Positions 1 to 6,448 are shown, counted from the first letter of the stretch. The stretch is DNA of 28,806 nucleotides from an uncultured Bacteroidales bacterium (GCA_905235615.1 CAJOMB010000009.1:1-28806), one strand, 5' to 3'. The notes: generated by a model not told the origin, from the sequence alone. Translations and numbers: made by a program.

Positions 1-31
1 AATCTAAATGTAATGTGATTGATACAAATGC

Positions 32-391
32 TTATCCACATTCCATGTCGGTAATATCGGCAAGGATATCAAGAAGCTTGTCATCACCTATTACGCAATG
101 CAAAAGGGCATCCATCGGATCGGAGAAACGCTGAATCTCGTTACCTTTTGCGTCCAGAAGGGCGATGCGCTCACCGTCCATCCAGCCAAGAAGAATGTAA
201 GTCTCTCCTTGATACTTGAACTCAATGTTGTAACCCCGCACTGCGTAATCGTGGAAAAAGGCTTCCTCCCCGCCGTTCTTGTAGCCGCTATAGGGCTTTA
301 ACCAGCAGGCGGGATCCGGTGCTCCTGCAGGAGGGAATGCACCGTTGTAGTCGTAGCCTCCTTTGTCTTTTTTTATGTAATCAAGTTTCAT
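32..391 (-). CDS. Hypothetical protein, possible immunity partner of the upstream toxin-like gene
   Basis: 119-residue soluble acidic protein of unknown family. It has no signal peptide or membrane segment. The N-terminal third is rich in Gly, Pro, Tyr and Asp; the middle reads as alternating beta strands (FKYQGETYILLGWMDGERIALLD) and the last 30 residues look helical and acidic. It starts 5 bases after the stop of the toxin-like gene at 397-765 and is the last gene of a three-gene unit. Size, acidity and position directly behind a small basic toxin-like protein are what an immunity protein would show; this is inference, since I recognise no immunity family. Nothing is visible between its stop and the window edge, so later genes of the unit may lie outside. 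Confidence 0.6.
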   Translation of the reverse strand: MKLDYIKKDKGGYDYNGAFPPAGAPDPACWLKPYSGYKNGGEEAFFHDYAVRGYNIEFKYQGETYILLGWMDGERIALLDAKGNEIQRFSDPMDALLHCVIGDDKLLDILADITDMECG

Positions 392-396
392 GGCGC

Positions 397-765
397 TTAC
401 TTTTCAAATCGTCTGACTTTGTTCAAAATCCTCCGCAAAGCCTTCGTCAGATAGTGAGACGATACCGGCTTGCCGTCTTTCCACTTATGGTAATGCTCTC
501 TTCCCATGTGGTGCGGAGAAGTATGGATTTCCCATATCTTTTTCCCGTCTTTACCATACTGAGCAATACTCCCTACATCTTTGCCGTCTTTGCGGAACAT
601 GGCATAGATTCTACCTGGAGTGTGGCTTTCCTCTGGCAGTTTGTTGCCCTTCTTCTGGTCCTTCATCTCCAGGATATGAATCCTTCCGTTGACGGCAACG
701 GTTTTCCATCTGCGTCCGTCTTCGCAATTCGCGTTGCCACGGACAAAACTTCCATTACCGCCCAT
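397..765 (-). CDS. Small basic polymorphic-toxin-like protein
   Basis: 122 residues, strongly basic C-terminus. Residues 42-54 (KLPEESHTPGRIY) and a His-rich stretch at 81-95 (HTSPHHMGREHYHKW) resemble the C-terminal toxin-like domain seen at the tips of phage minor head proteins and some polymorphic toxins, where a KLPE-SxTP-R-YA block is followed by a GKxxxEI-H-HxH block. The His cluster could bind metal or be catalytic. The start codon lies inside the last codons of the DUF4417 gene (11-base overlap), so translation is probably coupled. A perfect TAACTTTG box also sits 8 bases before the ATG. Unlike secreted toxins, no N-terminal delivery domain is present: it is a free-standing domain. 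Function is inferred from motif resemblance only. Confidence 0.6.
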   Translation of the reverse strand: MGGNGSFVRGNANCEDGRRWKTVAVNGRIHILEMKDQKKGNKLPEESHTPGRIYAMFRKDGKDVGSIAQYGKDGKKIWEIHTSPHHMGREHYHKWKDGKPVSSHYLTKALRRILNKVRRFEK

Positions 766-1462
766 TTCTCAACAAAGTTAATCGTTCATTCTGAAAATAC
801 ACACTGATGGCCTCATTTTCTCCGGGCATTTTTGTCCCATAACGGACAATGGCCGATGGTTTGAGACGCGAGAGAGCTTCCTCATATCCCTTGTACCAGA
901 GATATTTGGAACTGGGAGACCCGGCAATCCCCGCACAGTTGATGGCGATGGTTGAGCCGATTGGAAGGCCATCGAAGCTATAATCATAACTGTCCGGCAG
1001 AGACCAAGTCACGTTGTGAATGTAATTGATTCCATTGTGCTGCATCCACTGCCCCAGCAGACGGTTCCGATAGCAATTCCAAACGCGCTGGGGAAAGGGC
1101 ATGTTTCCCAATTGGGAGAAGTCCGTTCCAATGACGCCCTCGAAGGACATTAGAAGTGACAGATACCTTTCCGGATTATTCCACAGGCATTCAAACGAAT
1201 AATCATCAATGAAGAAATGGATGAACGCCTGGTGGCTTGCAGAACTCCGTGCCAGATGGAACGGGACTAGGAATCGTGGCAGTTTACCGGTGAATGGCTC
1301 AATGGTGGGCATTTCCAGTAGGCTCACAGCGGAAGGGTTGAACAAATGAAGGTTCCCGATGGTTGCCTTCTTCTTGAAGTGGCGGCTCATTTCCCTGGCC
1401 CTGGGTCTGACTTCCCGAACACCTGGTTCAGGAAACAGAAGGTAATTTATTGTGTTGCTCAT
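755..1462 (-). CDS. DUF4417 domain protein
   Basis: 235 residues. The centre and C-terminus match the DUF4417 family as I know it: FIHFFIDDYSFECLWNNPERY, then GVIGTDFSQLGNMPFPQRVWNCYRNRLLGQWMQ, NVTWSLPDSYDYSFDGLP, and KYLWYKGYEEAL near the end. Family members occur in phages, plasmids and integrated elements and have no established activity. I chose the ATG at 1462 because it follows a Bacteroidota promoter box (1486-1493) at a sensible distance and because conserved sequence begins after it; a longer reading to 1600 would add an AT-rich unconserved stretch running through the promoter. It is the first gene of a unit with the toxin-like and immunity-like genes. Confidence 0.8.
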   Translation of the reverse strand: MSNTINYLLFPEPGVREVRPRAREMSRHFKKKATIGNLHLFNPSAVSLLEMPTIEPFTGKLPRFLVPFHLARSSASHQAFIHFFIDDYSFECLWNNPERYLSLLMSFEGVIGTDFSQLGNMPFPQRVWNCYRNRLLGQWMQHNGINYIHNVTWSLPDSYDYSFDGLPIGSTIAINCAGIAGSPSSKYLWYKGYEEALSRLKPSAIVRYGTKMPGENEAISVYFQNERLTLLRNGR

Positions 1463-1485
1463 AATGTTTAAAAATTGAGCAACCA

Positions 1486-1493
1486 CAAAAATA
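1486..1493 (-). promoter_or_regulatory. -7 promoter box for the DUF4417 cassette
   Basis: TATTTTTG on the minus strand matches the Bacteroidota consensus TAnnTTTG. Expected transcription start is about 1480, leaving a leader of roughly 18 bases to the ATG at 1462. Confidence 0.6.
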
Positions 1494-1651
1494 TAGAAAA
1501 AGTTTTCGAAAGAAAGGACAACTCGTTGCATGTGCCAAAACAGACTGATAATCAAATTGTTGCGGGTAATCAGAAAAAGTTGCCGGTTAAAAATAGTCAA
1601 AAAATCGTATCAGAAACGTCTTTTTCATAAGCATTTAGACAACGAAATGAT

Positions 1652-1679
1652 TGATTTTGGCACCATCAAGCCAAAATCA
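1652..1679. repeat. Perfect 10-bp inverted repeat, 8-base loop
   Basis: TGATTTTGGC and GCCAAAATCA flank ACCATCAA. It lies between the end of the YoeB-like gene and the DUF4417 promoter. It may end yoeB transcription on the minus strand, but no T-run follows the stem on either strand, so an operator or rho-assisted stop is equally possible. Confidence 0.5.
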
Positions 1680-1724
1680 TGGGACATCAAGGGGGCTAAT
1701 TTTTTTTGCTTATGTAGGAGTTTT

Positions 1725-2012
1725 TTACTTTTTGCGCCTCTTCTGGCCCATCCGGTCATAGTGATTCCACATCTCCCAGATGAGAATCTCCTGCGTGTCT
1801 TCATTTATCTGATACACAAGCCGATGCTTGGCGCTGATGCGACGTACATAAAAGATGTCTCCGTCATCGACCTTCTCCAATCCACCTCCGGAATTCGAAT
1901 AAGGATCGGCCTTGAGTTGCTCCAGAATCCCTGAAGCAATATCGGCATAAGGACTGCGCATCAATTTCACGTAGTCCTTTTCTCCGCCCTTGGTATATCG
2001 AATCTCGTACAT
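1725..2012 (-). CDS. Txe/YoeB-family mRNA interferase toxin without visible antitoxin
   Basis: 95 residues, the usual YoeB/Txe size. The N-terminus (YEIRYTKGGEKDYVKL) and the C-terminal half (GDIFYVRRISAKHRLVYQI... WNHYD) are diagnostic: the RRI-KHRLVY strand and terminal HY pair belong to the RelE/YoeB fold that cleaves mRNA in the ribosomal A site. A YefM-type antitoxin normally precedes the toxin in the same operon. Here the 300 bases upstream carry no antitoxin frame; instead there is a private promoter (2031-2038) and then a GC-rich hairpin array. The toxin therefore appears orphaned, is inhibited from elsewhere, or is inactive. Confidence 0.85.
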   Translation of the reverse strand: MYEIRYTKGGEKDYVKLMRSPYADIASGILEQLKADPYSNSGGGLEKVDDGDIFYVRRISAKHRLVYQINEDTQEILIWEMWNHYDRMGQKRRKK

Positions 2013-2030
2013 TGGCTAATTGTAGATATG

Positions 2031-2038
2031 CAAAATTA
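2031..2038 (-). promoter_or_regulatory. -7 promoter box of the YoeB-like gene
   Basis: TAATTTTG on the minus strand fits TAnnTTTG and leaves a leader of about 12 bases before the ATG at 2012. It shows the toxin gene has its own promoter rather than being read from a lost antitoxin gene. Confidence 0.5.
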
Positions 2039-2124
2039 GTCATTTTCAGCGACATCCTATCCCAACGCACGCTCCGACCAAGTTCCCGTCAGCGCATCGG
2101 ACTGGACGCCTTGCGCCCGCCCGC

Positions 2125-2307
2125 TTCACTGCCGTGAACTCCGTCGGAGCTTTCCAGCGCTTGGGCCATTCACGTCGGCAAGCCGCCGTGAAAGACCAAA
2201 CCCGGTGACAGACTGGCACCAGCAAGCTGCCGCCAGACTGTCCCCGGGCCGCGCACCCACGGAGCCCAGCGGACTGAGGTGGGCCCTTCCGGCGCCACCT
2301 CAGTCCG
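2125..2307. other. GC-rich array of five hairpins in a non-coding stretch
   Basis: The 304 bases between the YoeB-like and AbiEii genes hold no credible gene. Instead there are five successive inverted repeats: TTCAC/GTGAA (2125-2138), CTCCG/CGGAG (2139-2149), TTCACG/CGTGAA enclosing CGGC/GCCG (2169-2192), GACAGaCTGGC/GCCAGaCTGTC with one mismatch (2207-2242), and CGGACTGAGGTGG/CCACCTCAGTCCG (2270-2307). The last, a perfect 13-bp stem just after the AbiEii stop, may terminate that operon though it has no T-run. The rest could be a structured RNA, a protein-binding region or an origin of the element. GC content is clearly above both flanks. Confidence 0.6.
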
Positions 2308-2316
2308 CCCGGCTCC

Positions 2317-3342
2317 TTATCCTTTTGTAAGTTCTATGGCAGCCTGAATCTTGAATCGCTGCTCCAATTCCTTCATCCGCTCCAGAAGGACGTCGAACTC
2401 CGGTTTCTCCCCATACATCATCGCCTCAGTCATTGCCTGATAATCCCTTCGCCACTCAGGGAGGAATTCATCGGGAGGTGTCAAGCGCAGCCTTGAACGC
2501 ACATCCGGGGTGTAATCCACGTCGCGGATATGGGTAAATGTCTCTCGATGATGCCGGATTGTTTCCCACAGATGGTTATCCCTCACGGCCACATCGGCCA
2601 GCGGAAGGTCCATCATCTTCTCAAGGTCGTACATATGCCTGGTCCTGCGGGCGGCATTGGCGCAATTCCCGGTCGAGAAGATTTCATGCAGCAGGAAGGC
2701 TTTCTCCAGAAAAGTCTTGCCGGGGGTGGCAGCAGTAATCTCCACATCCTCGATATCCGTCACTATGCCCAGCGTGTCGTGGATGATACTGGTTACCCTT
2801 GCCTTTTCCGTAGGTTCGAAAAGCGACCTGGCACCCACCTCCAGTACAACTTCCGGAAGCAGGTAAGGCAACTTGTCGGGATATACAGACTTATAGGCAA
2901 TAAACACCTTGCGAGGTTCAGGATAAGTTGCGTCTCCTTCGCCATCGGGTTCAACACGAACCGAGCAAAACTTGTCAAGCCCGTACGAAGCAACCAAGGT
3001 TTCAAACATGGGCGCGAAATTGTCGCGGACAAAAGTGGAAGAGCCCTTCCGCAGTTTTTTCAGCTGCTTGCTCCCAATATCCCCGGTGATGCCGAAGAGG
3101 CTCCGGTCGAAAGCAAGGTCAATATCTTCGGACATGCGGCTGATCAGGTGGCCGATCTTGGCCAGCGAGCTACCCCCTTTGAACAGGATTTTATCGGCAT
3201 AGGGCATGGAAAATACCACCTGCAGCATCGTCGTCACCCACAGGTCTTTCTCAACGGCCTGTTCGGGCAGGCCTATTCTTACAGCGGTCTGGTCAATGAC
3301 CAGGCGACGCCTATTATCGTCAAGTTCAAAAAAATCATTCAT
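2317..3342 (-). CDS. AbiEii-type nucleotidyltransferase toxin
   Basis: 341 residues, normal for the AbiEii/AbiGii (MenT-like) family. The nucleotidyltransferase core is visible: KGGSSLAK at residues 55-62 followed by SEDIDLAF at 71-78, the G-S motif and the metal-binding D-x-D pair. Known relatives transfer nucleotides to tRNA 3' ends and arrest growth or abort phage infection; the substrate of this copy is not known. Its start overlaps the stop of the AbiEi-like gene by 8 bases, so the two are translated together. The product is cytoplasmic. Confidence 0.9.
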   Translation of the reverse strand: MNDFFELDDNRRRLVIDQTAVRIGLPEQAVEKDLWVTTMLQVVFSMPYADKILFKGGSSLAKIGHLISRMSEDIDLAFDRSLFGITGDIGSKQLKKLRKGSSTFVRDNFAPMFETLVASYGLDKFCSVRVEPDGEGDATYPEPRKVFIAYKSVYPDKLPYLLPEVVLEVGARSLFEPTEKARVTSIIHDTLGIVTDIEDVEITAATPGKTFLEKAFLLHEIFSTGNCANAARRTRHMYDLEKMMDLPLADVAVRDNHLWETIRHHRETFTHIRDVDYTPDVRSRLRLTPPDEFLPEWRRDYQAMTEAMMYGEKPEFDVLLERMKELEQRFKIQAAIELTKG

Positions 3343-3940
3343 AAGCGTTCATTACGATAGACCTGATCCAGGCTGGCATGAGTTTCAGGTCTTGTTTCAT
3401 AGTGTTGGTGTTTGAGGCCTTCACCAGTTCCTGAACCCGGGCAATCTGTTCCGGGGTAATGTTCTTTTCCCCGATTTCCTTGAGCCCTACGACAATCAGC
3501 ATGGCAAGTTCATTGGTGAAGGCAAAGGTCTTGGGTGCGGCGTGCTTGAATGTAATTCCGCGCCCCTGGCCGATTGTAATCTTACGCTGTGACCCGTCGG
3601 TCAGGTACACAACGTTCATAGGAATCTGTGTTGAAAGCCCCAGACGGTTAAGAGCATAGTTTCCGGCAGGGACAATCCGTGCGTGATCCCGTTTAGCAAT
3701 ACTCTGGGCCAGTTCCTCGAAATTGGGATACAAGACACCAAGCCCGAGTTCCTTGTCAATCTTGGGATAGAGATAGATGCCCCTGGCGAGCCGGACCATA
3801 TCTCCCGACGCAACCAGGCGTTCCAGCGCCTTGGACACTGCCTTCGGCTGCCCATAGGATGCAAAATCAGAAGTGAAATACACTTTACCTCTTCCGCACT
3901 TCTTAATGTTGTTTAACACCTTATCTTCAACACTTTGCAT
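3335..3940 (-). CDS. AbiEi-type antitoxin (DUF6088-like)
   Basis: 201 residues from the chosen ATG at 3940. The N-terminal winged-helix part (GRGKVYFTSDFASYGQPKAVSKALERLVASGDMVRLARGIYLYPK) and the following antitoxin domain (AQSIAKRDHARIVPAGNYALNRLGL) are the AbiEi/DUF6088 layout. In type IV systems of this kind the first gene represses its own promoter and offsets the nucleotidyltransferase toxin. An ATG at 3952 is in frame and possible; I prefer 3940 because the promoter box at 3965-3972 would leave only about six bases before 3952. Together with the following gene it likely stabilises the element or blocks phage. Confidence 0.85.
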   Translation of the reverse strand: MQSVEDKVLNNIKKCGRGKVYFTSDFASYGQPKAVSKALERLVASGDMVRLARGIYLYPKIDKELGLGVLYPNFEELAQSIAKRDHARIVPAGNYALNRLGLSTQIPMNVVYLTDGSQRKITIGQGRGITFKHAAPKTFAFTNELAMLIVVGLKEIGEKNITPEQIARVQELVKASNTNTMKQDLKLMPAWIRSIVMNAYE

Positions 3941-3964
3941 TGTAAAAACCATAAAATCCTGTCG

Positions 3965-3972
3965 CAAAAATA
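3965..3972 (-). promoter_or_regulatory. -7 promoter box of the AbiE operon
   Basis: TATTTTTG on the minus strand, consensus TAnnTTTG, with AT-rich sequence upstream. Probably the autoregulated promoter bound by the AbiEi winged helix. Confidence 0.5.
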
Positions 3973-4012
3973 CAAAATATTTGCTACAAATCATACAGTC
4001 TGCCAAAGATAT

Positions 4013-4723
4013 TTAATCCGCACTCTTCCCCAGGAAGAATCCAATCACATGATTTGCTCCGGCAGAAACCAGATTGTCTGCAATCTGGAGGAAGGAAAGG
4101 CCGCGCGTTGTGATATCGTCAAAGAGAAGGATGTTCCGTCCGATGATTCCTTCAGTTGCAAACGTCAACCCCTCCAGGGTATCAGCTTTTTTCTCCTTAC
4201 GGCTGTCAATCCTGTCGGCATCCCGGCGGACCAGACCATAGCCGTTGGTGATTCCAGTTTCCGTGGAGACCTCCTCGCAAAAGGTCTTGAAGCGCCGTTC
4301 TGCCTTCTCAGCCGTAGATGCCGGTATCACGCAGAGCGTCCATTTTTTCATCTGGCTCTTCCAAAAATGTCCCTTGATAAAATCGGACACCAGTTGGACT
4401 GCCTGATAATAGTCTCCCTCCTTGAAGCTGATAATAGACTGCCTGTTGGAAGCATCGATGGAGGACAGCCGGGTGTATTTCCCTTTCGGGTAGTATGTGA
4501 AACAATATACAGCCCGGTATCTAGCAATCTTGATTTCTTTGTACTTTCCACCGATGTAACTCCAGTTTCCTTCCCAATAAGGTGTAGCCACTTCCGGTTC
4601 TTGTTCTGGAGGCTGTTCTGGTTCCGCTGTTTTTTTCGACCGGCTTTTCAGATACAGCAGAACGGCGCCTGCTGCAACAATCAGGGCTAGGAACTGCCCT
4701 AAAAACACACTAAAAGCGTTCAT
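4013..4723 (-). CDS. Membrane-anchored phosphoribosyltransferase-like protein (ComF-like PRPP motif)
   Basis: 236 residues from the ATG at 4723. One hydrophobic segment near the N-terminus (FLGQFLALIVAAGAVLLYL) is followed by a basic stop (KSRSKK) and a Pro/Glu-rich linker, placing the body in the cytoplasm. The C-terminal domain ends in ILLFDDITTRGLSFLQIADNLVSAGANHVIGFFLGK, the PRPP-binding loop of type I phosphoribosyltransferases, most like the ComF group. A WTLCVIPAS strand precedes it. Homologues without the anchor are common beside mobile elements, but no substrate is known. The start was chosen over an upstream one at 4795 because that would cross the promoter box at 4783-4790. Confidence 0.75.
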   Translation of the reverse strand: MNAFSVFLGQFLALIVAAGAVLLYLKSRSKKTAEPEQPPEQEPEVATPYWEGNWSYIGGKYKEIKIARYRAVYCFTYYPKGKYTRLSSIDASNRQSIISFKEGDYYQAVQLVSDFIKGHFWKSQMKKWTLCVIPASTAEKAERRFKTFCEEVSTETGITNGYGLVRRDADRIDSRKEKKADTLEGLTFATEGIIGRNILLFDDITTRGLSFLQIADNLVSAGANHVIGFFLGKSAD

Positions 4724-4782
4724 AGTATCAACCGGAGGGGGTACCGTCCGGCACCGTTGCCGCTTCGGGTCCTCCGAAGCCC

Positions 4783-4790
4783 CAAAAATA
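4783..4790 (-). promoter_or_regulatory. -7 promoter box of the phosphoribosyltransferase-like gene
   Basis: TATTTTTG on the minus strand. The predicted leader of about 50 bases is GC-rich and can form small hairpins such as CTTCGG...CCGAAG. Confidence 0.5.
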
Positions 4791-4938
4791 TACAAAATTA
4801 TCCGTGTTATCCGTTTTTAAACGTTTAATTTGCTTTTCGTTGAGAATCAATCGTTTACAAGGATGGGGAATTCCATTTTTGCAACATTAAAAGTGCAAGT
4901 CGCTCACCATCAATCCCTTGCAGTTGAAACGTTTCACA

Positions 4939-5244
4939 TTATTTTGTAATCTTTTTCGCCTTAGGATACTTTTCCAAGGTGCAATCAAGCATCAAAAGCA
5001 GCACATCTTCTGAGGTTGCTTCCTTAATCAGCCCCTCGCTCCTTGCCCAGTACATCAAGTTCCGAATGGCCGATCGGGTATCGGCACTCACCGCCAGTGT
5101 TGCCGTCAGCTTTCTTTTGCCTCTATCCTTCCTGGAGGGCTTCGTCACCTTGGGCTTTTCTTCATTCATCACAGCATCCGTCGGAAGCTGGGTGGGTTGT
5201 TCTGTAAGCCCCAGTACTTTTTTGAAACTGTCAATCTGTCCCAT
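4939..5244 (-). CDS. Small basic protein of unknown function in the mobilization region
   Basis: 101 residues. The N-terminal 25 residues are polar; residues 30-48 are Lys/Arg/Pro-rich (KPKVTKPSRKDRGKRKL); the C-terminal half (VSADTRSAIRNLMYWARSEGLIKEATSEDVLLLMLDCTLEKYPKAKK) looks like a short helical DNA-binding or dimerization unit. Divergent to the mobilization operon, with facing promoters at 5411-5418 and 5482-5489. Position and charge suggest a DNA-binding regulator or accessory mobilization protein, but I recognise no family. The ATG follows directly after a TAA of the leader frame. The 143 bases after its stop hold a GAAACGTTTC palindrome (4927-4936) and no gene. Confidence 0.6.
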   Translation of the reverse strand: MGQIDSFKKVLGLTEQPTQLPTDAVMNEEKPKVTKPSRKDRGKRKLTATLAVSADTRSAIRNLMYWARSEGLIKEATSEDVLLLMLDCTLEKYPKAKKITK

Positions 5245-5394
5245 TTATTTATCGTCATTATCGTTGTTATACTCACCTGAACGGCTATTTTCGCTATTGG
5301 CGTTGTTATCATCATATCGGTTAAAACCATCATATCCACTGTAAAGATTATAGGCGATATTGGTGTAATCATGCCTGTTTCCGTCATAACCATT
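5245..5394 (-). other. 49-codon Asn/Tyr/Asp-rich open frame without a start codon
   Basis: In the leader of the 101-residue gene, one minus-strand frame runs 49 codons between a TAG (5395-5397) and a TAA touching the next ATG. It translates to a strongly biased sequence (many Tyr, Asn, Asp, Gly, Ser; ending GEYNNDNDDK) but has no ATG, GTG or TTG. It may be the tail of a lost gene or a chance product of the AT-rich repeats here. Another frame gives an Ile/Met/Thr-rich peptide from an ATG at about 5390, which I consider less likely. Confidence 0.3.
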
Positions 5395-5410
5395 CTAAAC
5401 GTTATCGCTG

Positions 5411-5418
5411 CAAATATA
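5411..5418 (-). promoter_or_regulatory. -7 promoter box toward the 101-residue gene
   Basis: Perfect TATATTTG on the minus strand. It predicts a leader of about 160 bases before the ATG at 5244 and is divergent from the mobilization promoter 65 bases away. Confidence 0.55.
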
Positions 5419-5481
5419 GCGAGTTTTGGTAATCTACACAACACTTTGCTTTGTGCAATTTGCATTTATGGGAATTATTGC

Positions 5482-5489
5482 TACCTTTG
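5482..5489 (+). promoter_or_regulatory. -7 promoter box of the mobilization operon
   Basis: Perfect TACCTTTG with a TTTG about 28 bases further upstream. Transcription would start near 5495 and run through the structured leader at 5534-5638 before reaching the first mobilization gene. Confidence 0.6.
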
Positions 5490-5533
5490 CAACTGAAAGG
5501 GCGTTTTCCGTTGGAACCGTTAGGTGCAAACTG

Positions 5534-5638
5534 CAAGATGGGTGTTTGTCGGACAAACACGGACCCCGTTCCGGGGCCATCTTGTACGCTTCGCGGACGG
5601 GAAAACTCCGCAGTCGTTTTCCTTTGGCCCTGTGGGCC
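5534..5638 (+). other. Structured leader, candidate oriT of the mobilization region
   Basis: A perfect 8-bp outer stem (CAAGATGG 5534-5541 with CCATCTTG 5577-5584) encloses two hairpins: GTGTTTGTC/GACAAACAC with a one-base loop (5542-5560) and CCCCG/CGGGG (5564-5576), giving a three-way junction. Two further hairpins follow, GGAAAAC/GTTTTCC (5600-5622) and GGCCC/GGGCC (5626-5638). Inverted repeats directly upstream of mobC and relaxase genes are the usual setting for oriT in Bacteroides mobilizable elements. The same structures would also form in the mRNA leader, so an RNA role is possible. No nic site can be assigned by eye. Confidence 0.55.
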
Positions 5639-5688
5639 GTGGGATGAAAAAGAAAATCGGCTATTGTTTTAGAGGAGAGTGATTTGTG

Positions 5689-6096
5689 ATGACGAACAAA
5701 ACAGTAAAGATTACCTTCCGGATGACGGAAGAAGACGCTGCCAAGATGGATGCGTTGATGGCTCTTGAAGGGTTCAGGTCCCGTTCAAAGTACATCAGAA
5801 AAAAGGTCATTGGTGCCAGGGTCTTCAGGCGCAATCTGCGTCGAAACGAGGCTAACATTTCCAAACAAATTGAGCTGTTGCGCGCCGAAATCAAGCGCAT
5901 CGGCGTTAACTACAACCAGGTGGTCCGAGCCGTCAATTCCATGGCCCGCCTCCGCGACAAGCGGGGCAATGCGGTGATTACAGCCCACACCATAGACGGC
6001 AAGCTGACAGACCTTAGAACAATGATGATTTCCGTCCTTGACAAGGTAGATGCCATCGAGGCGGAAGTATCTGATAATTCATGTTCAACCCATTAA
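5689..6096 (+). CDS. MobC-like mobilization accessory protein (ribbon-helix-helix)
   Basis: 135 residues. The N-terminus (KTVKITFRMTEEDAAKMDALMALEGFRSRSKYIRKKVIG) is a ribbon-helix-helix DNA-binding unit and the middle (IELLRAEIKRIGVNYNQVVRAVNS) is the MobC signature found in Bacteroides mobilizable elements, including the IGxNxNQ stretch. Such proteins bind oriT next to the relaxase and help open the DNA for nicking. The ATG at 5689 was preferred to an overlapping GTG at 5686; AGAGGAG stands 12-18 bases upstream. First gene of a plus-strand operon with SSB, relaxase and coupling protein. Confidence 0.85.
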   Translation: MTNKTVKITFRMTEEDAAKMDALMALEGFRSRSKYIRKKVIGARVFRRNLRRNEANISKQIELLRAEIKRIGVNYNQVVRAVNSMARLRDKRGNAVITAHTIDGKLTDLRTMMISVLDKVDAIEAEVSDNSCSTH

Positions 6097-6107
6097 TTTT
6101 TAGCATT

Positions 6108-6416
6108 ATGCAGACATTGTTTCTTACAGGAAATCTTGCAGCAGACTGCGAGATTGTGCCCGGGAAAGAGGGCAAAGAGTTCATTCGTTTCACTGTTGCG
6201 GCCAAAGACCCATCTGCCGACAGGGAGGATAAACCCACTTATTACACCTGCCGGATGTCGAAGACCGGCGTGTCGGAGCGTCTGAAAAAAGGGCGGTATG
6301 TTGCCCTGGTGGGGAGCCTTCGCGTCTCCCAGAACATCAAGGAGGACAAGACCTACACCAACCTGGACGTTTGGGTCCAGAGCCTCGACGCCCCGCAGCT
6401 GTCATCCGGCGAATGA
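6108..6416 (+). CDS. Short single-stranded DNA-binding protein
   Basis: 102 residues covering one OB-fold: LFLTGNLAADCEIVPGKEGKEFIRFTVAAKD at the start, then YYTCRMSKTGVSERLKKGRYVALVGSLRV, the SSB core motifs. The protein stops right after the fold (LDAPQLSSGE) and lacks the disordered linker and acidic DDDIPF-type tip through which chromosomal SSBs recruit partners. In this operon it probably coats the transferred strand. The ATG at 6108 is chosen because the fold starts there; an earlier in-frame ATG at 6081 overlaps the mobC stop. Confidence 0.85.
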   Translation: MQTLFLTGNLAADCEIVPGKEGKEFIRFTVAAKDPSADREDKPTYYTCRMSKTGVSERLKKGRYVALVGSLRVSQNIKEDKTYTNLDVWVQSLDAPQLSSGE

Positions 6417-6448
6417 CTGATTCACCGTTTTGCCGTTGACCTGTCGAG

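Noticed and set aside
1530..1934. Plus-strand frame over the YoeB-like gene and upstream region
   Set aside because: Mirror frame of the toxin gene with no start signal or similarity.
5169..5465. 98-residue Ile/Met/Thr-rich minus-strand frame
   Set aside because: It spans the promoter box and overlaps the 101-residue gene in another frame; its composition follows from AT-rich trinucleotide repeats.
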